Below the pieces are notes generated by a model that saw only the letters and a list, made by a program, of their open reading frames with translations, made no database searches and was not told the origin of the DNA. A stretch of 64,000 nt of DNA. It comes from Ophiodon elongatus (taxonomy: Eukaryota > Chordata > Actinopteri > Perciformes > Hexagrammidae). Each line of letters begins with the position of its first letter. Positions within the stretch are counted from its first letter, which is position 1. Location of the stretch: positions 674,001 through 738,000 of the forward strand of contig JACSYO010001798.1 of NCBI GenBank assembly GCA_016806645.1, in the 5' to 3' direction. The translations under genes and the position numbers were made by a program. This document shows positions 50,189-59,253 of the stretch, piece by piece.

Positions 50189-50298
50189 TGCCCCTCTACT
50201 CTCCGTGGCGTTCCCTGTATGGAGCATGAATGCACTGCATTAGCTGGAAGACGATCTTGTAGTCGTGTCGCTCGTTGTTTCATTTGAAAACAGCAACA

Positions 50299-52427
50299 AT
50301 GTCGTCAGTTGAATATCTGAGAGTGTTAATCAACGAGCGACTCACTGCAGCCGCGGAGGAAATATTCGGACTTTTGAAGACAACTATTGTCGAGTACGAG
50401 GAGGAGATCGACCGTCAGCGCGGATTGTTGGACACATTTTGGAAACCCGAATTGAAGTTATGCAGGATAAGTGTGTACAACTGTATTCTTTAAAGTACTG
50501 GTATTTTGTTCCCCCCCCCCCCTCAAAGCCCCCTCCCTCTGGTGGTCCGTTACTGACTCAACTCGACCACAGAGGACACCTTTAAAACAACACAATCCGT
50601 GGGATTTATTGTCATAAAACATACACACAAGGCAAAAACAGAAATCATAATCTGAGATTATGAAGGTAGGTTTGTGTCTTTAGTACGCAAACAAACAAAA
50701 AAGAGGTTACGGTGAGGAGGACATGGAGGTAAATTGACATTATATTGCTCTGTTTTGTCAAAATTATTTTAAATGTAGCAGCACTTTACTTTGTATTCAT
50801 GTTGTTAGTGTCGTGGAGTCTCTTTTTTTTTTTTTAAAAACGACATGGAGGGCTGCTGTGTTAACATGAAGCCCCACTTTCTGCGTGCATGTAACGTTAG
50901 CCCACGTAATTTTGACAAAACAGAGCAATATAATGTCAATTTACCTCCATGTCCTCCTCACCGTAAGCTCCCGTTAGGTGCCAAGAGCAAGTCAAACCCA
51001 CCAATAGAAACTCCTGGCTCATTCAGCAGCGTAAGCCCCGCCCACTACGGCCAAACTCAACTCGTAGCTTTTCGTTTTGAGAGCAAAGGTTTTTTTTCTG
51101 AGAGCAAACGTTTTTGATTTGCAGCCAAAAATTCTAGTTTCATAAGCAAAACTAACTCTCAGTTTATATATTTTTACTTACAAACGACAAATTTGCTCTC
51201 AATTTTTTTGTTTTGTTTGCCTAATAAAGACACAAATCTACCTTCATATGAGATCAGCTGTCCCCACACCAGAGGCCTCTCCCTTCGGCTGCTGGCACAG
51301 GAGCTTTAAAGCGCTTAATTTCCAATGCAGTTCACCTGGGCAGAGCTTCTAGAGGGGGAGAAAGGCAGCACAGGGAACATATACAGCTGTAACAATAGCT
51401 TAGGACTTAGTACACAACGTTATGTGTTGTATTTATTTGCTCAGATGTCAGTTATTCTATCATCACACTATGTTTTCTTCTTCTTTTGTTCTCTGTCCCT
51501 CCAGAGCTCCCACAGCAACGTGTCTGTGAGGAAGAGGAGGAGGAGGAGGAGGTTCTCTGTGACCAGCAGCTCTGTATTCAGGAGAGGAGCTCCAGTCTGC
51601 ACCCAGAGGACCCAGAGCCTCCAGAGCCTCCTCAGATTAAAGAGGAACAGGAGGAACTCTACACCAGTCCGGTGGAAGAGCAGCTTGAACTGAAGCAGGA
51701 GACTGAGACCTTCAAGTTGACTCCTACTTACGAGGAAAGTGACCACAGTGAAGATCAGCATCTGTACTTCAATCACGATGACGCGGTCAACATACCAGTT
51801 ATAGGCTCTGTGGTACCAGAGTCAAACGAGGACCACCAGCTCCTCTCACACAACTGGCACGTAGCTGAGAGCCCAGATCAGACCGGACACAAGCGCGGAG
51901 ACTCAGGATCAAGTATAAATGCAGAGCTAAAACAACAAAAAATACATCACAAAAGCAAAACTCACACTATCGATACAAACAGCTCTAACTTGTTAAAGAG
52001 TCCGCCTTTCAAATGTGACACATGTGGCAAGCCATTTCAGTTTAAGTCCAATTTGTATGCGCACAATAAAATCCACACGGATGAGAGGCCACATTCTTGC
52101 AACGTTTGTGGAAAAAGATTCAGACAGACGTCGGTACTGAAGGCTCACACAAGAATCCACACGGGGGAGAAGCCGTACTCTTGCAAAATATGTGGGAGAG
52201 ATTTCAGATTTAATAGTGGCTTGTTGGTTCACATGAGAACACACACAGGTGAGAAGCCCTTTACTTGCAAAACATGTGGCAGGGCGTTCAGGTTTGGTGG
52301 GGATTTGAAAGTCCACATTAGAAGAGCCCACACCGGTGAGAAACCATATAACTGCAACACCTGTGGAATGCGATTCTGCGGAGTGATTGAATTCGCTCGG
52401 CATGAACGGACGCATAGAGACAAATAG
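50299..52427 (+). CDS. FiNZ-type C2H2 zinc-finger gene 5 (5 fingers)
   Basis: Exons are 50299-50470 and 51505-52427, giving 364 residues if spliced as in its paralogues. The FiNZ-like exon is more diverged (FGLLKTTIVEY, GLLDTFWKPELKLCRI). Its last base is A rather than G, changing the junction from G|GTGTGT to A|GTGTGT and the spanning codon from Glu to Lys. The 1.03-kb intron contains a 590-bp MITE. Exon 2 carries an expanded Glu run, IKEE and LKQE. Fingers by contact residues are FSNA, QSVA, FSGV, FGDV and GIER. Finger 1 is followed by a TDERPH linker instead of TGEKPY. A fossil 'PHKCSTHT' follows the stop. Confidence 0.83.
50659..51248. mobile_element. 590-bp MITE-like element with TIRs and 6-bp target duplication
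   Basis: The left end TATGAAGGTAGGTTTGTGTC is inverted at the right end (51,203-51,248) with one mismatch in the terminal 20. The flanks are the direct repeat TGAGAT at 50,653-50,658 and 51,249-51,254. A further 58-bp segment (50,709-50,766) is inverted exactly at 50,907-50,964. About 238 bp lies between the inner and outer right arms but not the left arms, so one side has gained or lost sequence. No transposase is encoded. A 6-bp duplication fits few DNA-transposon groups (for example Dada or IS3EU), which I do not assert. Confidence 0.75.
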
Positions 52428-53430
52428 CCTCGTATTTGGACCAATTCAAGAGGGGACCCACATAAATGCAGCACTCATACTTGAAAATACAAAAAACATA
52501 AATAGGATAAACCAAGTATTCACTCGCTAACATGAATACACTTTTGTTCCAGTAATTTCTTTGTTATGGTTTATAAAGTATTTCCCACCAAGAAGAGATC
52601 ACAATATCTTTGTTTTATATGACAATATCTTTGTTTTATATCACAATATCTAAAACATTTGCTGTAAAATGAGCTCATAGTTCATACAAATGTTTGACCT
52701 GCTAAATGAATAACAGTTGGAAAATATATTTGAATACTCAAATGAATGGCTTTTGAATTGTGATATTTAGGCTAAGAACCCTCTTTCTACTGTTGTTGGG
52801 TCACTTATGTTGTTATACTGTTGAAAAGTATTTTATTTTTACGTTGAGCATTGAACTTTTTTAATATTTGTATGTATTTTGTGATTGGTTCGACAAATTG
52901 TAGATGATGTGCGACATGGTGCTCTCAATGAATTTTGCTAACAATAAAACAATTGAATTCCAGTTATTCAGACGGGTCTTCCCAAATTGATGGATTGGAC
53001 AATTATTATGTTAAGTACAAGCAGCAAGAACCCAAGTGTTAGAAGTGCATATCATCATCCGTTCCTAAAGGAACATGACCAACAAAATGCTGTTATTTGA
53101 TCTCCAGTTTGAATTGGTTGTGTGTCTCTATCTGTCAGCCCTGTGACGTAAGCAGTAGTAATGATCACAATGATCACAATGACCAGTGCCCAAATGAACG
53201 AAGCAGATCATGTGTTAATGTATTCTAATTAGTCATTGTCGTATATTTACCAACATTTAAATGCAGGGGACATTTCTTTTTTAAAAGTTTCTATTTTAAC
53301 TTACCTGAGTCCCCCCACCACCCCACCCTTGCTAATATGTTTTAAGCAGGTTTTAAGTGAAGTTATCTGAGACAGACGTAGAATTCTTCCTTAATTAAAA
53401 GCGGAGGGGGGGGGAATAACAAACGTCCAC
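52428..53430. other. 3' flank of FiNZ gene 5 and spacer
   Basis: Contains a duplicated ATATCTTTGTTTTATAT unit (about 52,600-52,640), the 3'-flank motif at 52,877 and AATAAA at 52,943-52,948. A small repeat of GATCACAAT lies near 53,164-53,184. No exon is seen. Confidence 0.5.
52943..52948 (+). terminator. polyadenylation signal of FiNZ gene 5
   Basis: AATAAA about 516 bp past the stop codon and the first canonical signal downstream. Confidence 0.5.
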
Positions 53431-53478
53431 TGTCGGAACATAATTGTGTAACACCCAGGGAAGTAGACAAAATAAGAG
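53431..53478 (+). promoter_or_regulatory. diverged FiNZ promoter motif (gene 6)
   Basis: TGTCGGAACATAATTGTGTA then ACACCCAGGGAAGTAGACAA. The GCGGAAGT core is reduced to GGGAAGT. The start codon follows at 53,586. Confidence 0.55.
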
Positions 53479-53585
53479 CTTGTAGCATTAACCCCACCTC
53501 TCTGTATGAATGTAGCGTCAAGCGGATACTTTATTGTAGTTAGTCGTTGCACAGGTAAATATATTTAATTTGTGACTAAGCAACG

Positions 53586-55169
53586 ATGTCTTCGGTTGAG
53601 TGTTTCCGAGAGTTTATTAACGAGCGACTGACTGCTGCAGCTGAAGAAATCATCGGAGTTTTTGTAAAAACTATCGTCGAGTACGAAGAAGAGATCGACC
53701 GTCAGCGCAGACTGTTGGACGTCGTTTGGAAACCTACAATAAAGTTACACAGGATAGGTGTGTAAAACAAGTATTTTAATAACACACACATGGGGATTTG
53801 ATTTATATATATATAATCCAATTTGTTTTTTTCTGGTACTAATTTGCTCGCATGTGTGTTTGTTTACCTTCACCATCACAATAGTACTCTTTACCTTTTT
53901 CTATTTGTTTCCCCAGAGCTCCCACAGCAACATGTCTGTAAAGAGGAGGAGGTTCTCTGGGACCAGCAGCTCTGTATTCAGGAGAGGAGCTCCAGTCTGG
54001 ACCCAGAGGACCCAGAGCCTCCTCAGATTAAAGAGGAACGGGAGGAACTCTGCACCAGTCAGGAGGGAGAGCAGCTTGAACTGAAGCAGGAGACTGAGAC
54101 CTTCATGTTGACTCCTACTTGTGAGGAAAGTGACCACAGTGAAGATGAGACTCAGAGTGTGGTGGGGGACGAGCCTGTGAGTGACATTTCAGTTGAAATC
54201 CCCGTAGAACCAGAACCAAACAACGACCACCAGGTCAGAAATGCAGAGCCAAAACTAAAGAAAAGACTTTACAAAAGCAACAGCAGCACGGACATTGTAC
54301 ATAACGATGTGAGAACCCCCACAGGTCAGACGTCGGCGTTGAATGATCGCGTGAAGATCCGCGCTGGTGAGAAGCCATACACTTGTAAAATATGCGGGAA
54401 AGGTTTCAAATGGACTTGCCACCTAACGTTCCACATGAGGAAGCACACGGGCGAGAAGCCGTACCTTTGCAAGACCTGCGGGAAAGGTTTCAGTGACGTT
54501 GCGGTTCTAAAAAGGCACATGACAGTCCACACAGGGGAGAAGCCATATACTTGTGAAACATGTGGGAAAAGTTTCAAATGGAGTAGTTGCATAACGTTCC
54601 ACTTGAGAACACACACGGGCGAGAAGCCGTACATTTGCAAGACCTGCGGGAACAGATTCCGGGACATGTCGGCGTTGAAAAAGCACATGTTGATTCACAC
54701 AGGTGAGAAGTCGTTTACTTGCGAAACATGTGGGAAAGGTTTCGGGGGGTTGTCATCGTTGATAGCCCATATGAGAACCCACACAGGGGAGAAGCCTTAT
54801 ACTTGCGAAACATGTGGGAAAGATTTCAGATGCAACGGTAACTTCAAACTCCACATGAGGACGCACACGGGCGAGAAGCCGTACCTTTGCAAGACCTGCG
54901 GGAAAAGATTCAGTGACATTTCAGCTTTCAAAGTGCACATGAGAATCCACACGGGTGAGAAGCCACATACTTGCGAAACATGTGGGAAAGGATTCTGTCA
55001 GACATCAACATTGAAGGCCCACATGAGCATCCACACAGGTGAGAAGCCGTATACTTGCAACACTTGTGGGAAAGATTTCAGACTCAGTGGTCACCTGAGA
55101 GTCCACATGAAAAGAGTCCACATGAAAAGAGTCCACATGAAAAGAGTCCACCCGGGCGAGAAACCGTAA
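53586..55169 (+). CDS. FiNZ-type C2H2 zinc-finger gene 6 (9 fingers)
   Basis: Exon 1, 53586-53757, encodes a 57-residue FiNZ-like domain with EEIIGVFVKTIVEY. Exon 2, 53917-55169, completes 474 residues. The linker has IKEE and LKQE. A leading finger has lost its Cys pair (TGQTSALNDRVKIRAGEKP). The nine intact fingers have contact residues WCHF, DAVR, WSCF, DSAK, GSSA, CGNL, DSAV, QSTA and LGHV. Fingers 1/3 and 2/4/7 are similar, pointing to two-finger duplications. The last finger runs into a 15-bp triplication (HMKRV repeated), and the frame ends at a TAA directly after GEKP, where Tyr is expected. AATAAA follows at 55,620. Confidence 0.88.
55098..55152 (+). repeat. 15-bp in-frame minisatellite in gene 6
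   Basis: AGAGTCCACATGAAA occurs three times plus a partial copy, encoding repeated RVHMK at the second zinc-binding His of finger 9. Confidence 0.9.
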
Positions 55170-55619
55170 TGGAATGTGCAACATTTTTACCATCGAGAAA
55201 CCGTCGCATAATCTGAGTGACATTGAAAAGTAGATTGTCAACAATGCCATCAAGTTTTCTTAAGCTAAGCTGGTTTTTTTTTTTGTACTGCATTACTCAT
55301 GTCTTTTTGTTTGCAACACTCATAATATCCAAATCTTTCAAGAAAAACTTTTCCGCCCACTGAGTACATGTAACAAATGTGAAATATATATTTTTCTACA
55401 AAGGAAGAAAGAAACCCTCTCTCTAGTGTTGGTTGGTCACATGCGTCTTCATGTTGCCAACTAGACTATCTTCTTTTCTGACTGCAGTATGTCTGTTCAT
55501 TTTATATATTTATGTATTTTACTTTTTTAGGGGCTTTGGAGATGACACACAAACACAAATTGTTTATGCCGCGCTACGTGGCGTTCTGCTGTTATTTGAT
55601 CTCATGTATGTATTCTAAC

Positions 55620-55625
55620 AATAAA
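55620..55625 (+). terminator. polyadenylation signal of FiNZ gene 6
   Basis: AATAAA about 450 bp past the stop codon. Confidence 0.5.
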
Positions 55626-55692
55626 GCTTTGTCAGGTGAGGACACAAGAAAACCAGATTACTCCTTATGTCTTAAGCTATAAGCAAATTCTT

Positions 55693-55695
<3 letters not shown>

Positions 55696-55775
<80 letters not shown>
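55696..55775. repeat. (GT)40 microsatellite
   Basis: About 80 bp of uninterrupted GT. Confidence 0.97.
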
Positions 55776-55776
<1 letters not shown>

Positions 55777-56776
55777 AACAAAAGAAAAAGTGTTCACAGT
55801 GAAGAATACTTCTCTCCAGAGCGTGTTCTAACGTTGCAGCTCAGCGGCTGGAGGTTCAGGAAAACTATGATTTTTACACTGTTCAAACGTAGTAAGTTTA
55901 ATATTCAACACATTTAGGAGTCAGCAATGTCCGTTTCACCTCATAGTGGTAGAAGGAGGAGGGTTAGCTCACCTCCCAACCCGTGTGCATTACTGCTGCG
56001 GGTGGACTTGGGGACCATCATTGTATTGATGTTTAAAACCGTACATGTTATGTGACCCAGTGACTCCAAATCAAAGTGTATCACTGCACTGGACAGATGA
56101 GACACACCTCTTCATACTGGATGTTAGTGCTTCTTCAACCAACTATGGGAAATTATGAAAACTGATACAACTGGCAAATATTATATATCATCGAGACAGA
56201 AATATATATTTGATTTTACTTTTAAAATGAAATGGTATCTTTTAACTTAGACTGCATAGCTTTTAGTCTCAGTAAGTGTAGCTGCTCAGTAAACTACTAA
56301 CCAATAATTGTATTTATTGAAATCTGGTTTTGAGTGACAATATAACTTTTTTTTTTTTTTTCTTTTTTTTTAAAAGGACAGTGATAAAAATAAGAAGTGT
56401 CTAATTATAGCTCTGACCTGAGACATTCTGCATAATGATTAATTTAACGTTTCTTTCTTTAAGTATATTTGGCTAATAGCGTAATACTTACATACTTTTA
56501 CCAAACTAAAATTTTGAATACACAATTCAAAATGTTAATGAACTAGTTCTACTTAAATAATCAGAATACTTCCAGCACTGCTAATTAGTTTTTGTTTTAA
56601 CTTCGAAGAAACAAAAACTCAGCTTTCATTTAAAAGTATTAGTTTATAAAAGAGTACCACATGTCACTGTGGATTGAAGAGAGGTAGAAGTAGAAATGGA
56701 CAAGTTGTGAATAAAATAAATAAATAAATAAATAAAAAACAGTTGTAAGCGAAGGGAAACGGTCGCGCACTTCGAC

Positions 56777-56826
56777 TGTCGGAACTTTAACAGTGTGACA
56801 TCCAGCGGAAGTAAATAACACACGCG
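56777..56826 (+). promoter_or_regulatory. shared FiNZ promoter motif (gene 7)
   Basis: TGTCGGAACTTTAACAGTGT then GACATCCAGCGGAAGTAAAT, about 110 bp before the start codon. Confidence 0.65.
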
Positions 56827-56916
56827 ATATGGGCGTGAATTATACACGTTCAATAAGTTAAGGGACGTCGTTGAGCTCGTGGCGCAGATCCCTTTTCCAC
56901 TTGTATTTAAATAACA

Positions 56917-58578
56917 ATGTCTTCTGTTGAGTATCTGCAAAATTTTGTCAACGAGCGACTTTCTGCTGCTGCTGAGGAAATATTTGGAGTTTTTAAAAAA
57001 ACTATCTTTGAGTACGAGGAAGAGATCAACCGTCAGCGCAGACTGTTGGACATCGTTTGGAAACCTAAAATAAAGTTACACAGGATAGGTGTGTACACAT
57101 GTAATGGTGTTTAAAAAAAATAGGGCAATATTACTCTTGAAAGTATCCAAATGGTTTAAATACATGTTTGTGTCTCTTTGCTCAGATGTGCGTTTGTTCT
57201 ATCTTCACAGTATAGTGTCTTATTTATTTTATTCTGCCCCCCCCCAGAGCTCCCCCAGCAACATGTCTGTAAAGAGGAGGTTCTCTGGGACCAGCAGCTC
57301 TGTATTCAGGAGAGGAGCTCCAGTCTGGACCCAGAGGACCCAGAGCCTCCTCAGATTAACGAGGAACAGGAGGAACTCTGCACCAGTCAGGAGGGAGAGC
57401 AGCTTGAAGTGAAGCAGGAGACTGAGACCTTCATGTTGACTCCTACTTGTGAGGAAAGTGACCACAGTGAAGATGAACGTCTGCACTTGTGTACTGATGA
57501 AACTCAGAGTGTGGTACAGCAAACACCTCCAGGCTACATTTCAGTTGCGTGCACCTTGGTACCGGAACCAAACAATGACTTCATGTTGACTACTCATGAG
57601 GAACGTGACCACAGGAAAGATGAGACTCTGATCTTCAGTCCCGATGACGCAGTCAATTTACCAGTTATAACCTCTATGGAATCAGCACCAAGAAGTGACC
57701 ACGAGCTCCTCTCACACAGCTCTCATGAAGCTGAGAGCCAAGATCACAAACGAGGCAGGGATGGAGACTCAGGATCAACTAGAAATACAAAGCCGAAAGT
57801 AAAGAAAAGACGTTGCCAAAGGAACAGTCACCCTAAGAGTCAGTCTAACCCGACTATGTCAAATATTGACAGTAACACTCACACGGATAAAACGTGTTTT
57901 CAATGCCACATGTGTGAGAAGGCGTTTCGGTATAAGTCACATTTGCAGAGACACCTGATAATACACACGGGTGAGAAGCCGTTTAGCTGCGACACGTGTG
58001 GGAAAAGATTCAGTCGGCCGTCGTCGTTGACCGATCACATGAGAATCCACACGGGTGAGAAGCCATATTCATGCATAACATGTGGACGAGATTTCCGACA
58101 TAATAACGCCTTGTTGTCCCACATGAGAAAAGATCACACCGCGAAGCCGTTTTCTTGCCGAACGTGTGGGAAAGGTTTTAAATGGAGTAGCTGCTTGGCA
58201 CTCCACGTGAAATCTCACTCGGGTGGCGAGCCGTATACTTGCAACACCTGTGGGAAAAATTTCACTCAGAAATCCTCACTGAACGACCACGTGAGCATCC
58301 ACACGGGTGAGAAGCCGTATCCATGCAAAATATGTGGGAGAGATTTCAGGCTCGCTAGTACCTTGTTACGCCACATGATAACCCACACGGGCGAACGGCC
58401 GCATTCTTGCGCCACGTGCGGGAAAAGATTCAGTCGGGCGACGCGATTGAAGGACCACATGAGAATTCATACGGGTGAGAAGCCATATTCTTGCGAAATA
58501 TGTGGAGTGGATTTCCGATATGGCAGTGGCTTGGTGGTCCACATGAGAAGAGCCCACGCTGGTGAGAAGACCTCATGA
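56917..58578 (+). CDS. FiNZ-type C2H2 zinc-finger gene 7 (8 fingers)
   Basis: Exons are 56917-57088 and 57248-58578, giving 500 residues. The FiNZ-like exon reads MSSVEYLQNFVNERLSAAAE and ends KIKLHRI. The linker has the variant INEE in place of IKEE, plus VKQE. The linker also contains an internal duplication (FMLTPTCEESDHSEDE versus FMLTTHEERDHRKDE). Finger contact residues are YSHR, RSSD, HNAS, WSCL, QSSD, LSTR, RTRD and YSGV. The linker after finger 3 (HTAKPF) is one residue short, and the one after finger 4 is SGGEPY. Past the stop, ERFCSVFELAWHERF is a decayed ninth finger homologous to gene 5 finger 5. AATAAA lies only 82 bp past the stop. Confidence 0.88.
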
Positions 58579-59130
58579 TAACACCCTCTGGGGAAAGATT
58601 CTGCAGCGTGTTTGAGTTGGCGTGGCATGAAAGGTTTCAATATAATTGACTCTTTACTGAATAAACCCTCGAGTGACGTTGGGTCACTTTTGTTTTCATC
58701 CTGCTTGTCAGTTGTTGTTTTTTGTCCGACGCAAAGATGTTTATTCCATGTCGTCATGCACTTTGTGATTGGTTCAACATGATACGCTTTCGAAGGTGAT
58801 ACAAGTTGCCCGACCCTGTGCTGTGTTATTGTGACATAATTGTATTAATACTAATGTATAATGATGTAAAACCTAACTGTAACAACCAGCTCTTTCAACA
58901 TGAAAAGGAGGCAACCATGGAAACTCAGGATCAATTATAAACACACAGCCAGAACCAAGGAAATAAATACATTTGAGTATGTTCATTTTTTTTTTATGTT
59001 ACTTTACTTATACTTGATTACATTTGATGTGTACTTTCAAGTCAACTACACTACATTGACAGCTATAATTATTTTGCTAATTAAGATAACAAAAAAATTA
59101 TGTAGTTAGCTTATTTGATATGATGCCTTG
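58579..59130. other. 3' flank of FiNZ gene 7
   Basis: Holds a fossil ninth finger, AATAAA at 58,660-58,665, the 3'-flank motif at 58,761 and a stray exon-2 fragment near 58,908-58,965 (AAACTCAGGATCAATTATAA). No gene is present. Confidence 0.5.
58660..58665 (+). terminator. polyadenylation signal of FiNZ gene 7
   Basis: AATAAA 82 bp after the stop codon. The surrounding CCCTCGAGTGACGTTGGGTC also follows the LINE in units 1 and 2. Confidence 0.5.
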
Positions 59131-59170
59131 TGACAGTGTGACATCCAGCGGAAGTAAGTAACACCAGCAC
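59131..59170 (+). promoter_or_regulatory. shared FiNZ promoter motif (pseudogene 8)
   Basis: GACAGTGTGACATCCAGCGG then AAGTAAGTAACACCAGC. The left GTCGGAACTT half is missing. The following 80 bp closely matches the gene 7 leader. Confidence 0.6.
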
Positions 59171-59253
59171 CATTAACTGTAAACGTTCAATAAGTTAAGG
59201 GACGTCGTTGAGCTCGTGGCGCAGATTACTTTTTCACTTGTATTTAAATAACA

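Larger units (their letters stand above)
55170..56776. other. 3' flank of FiNZ gene 6 and spacer
   Basis: Contains a GTTGGTTGGTCACATG...GTTGCCAACTAG segment also seen after the pseudogene (60,660-60,710), AATAAA at 55,620-55,625, the (GT)n array at 55,696, poly(T) near 56,348-56,370 and (AAAT)n near 56,712-56,738. No exon is seen. Confidence 0.5.
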
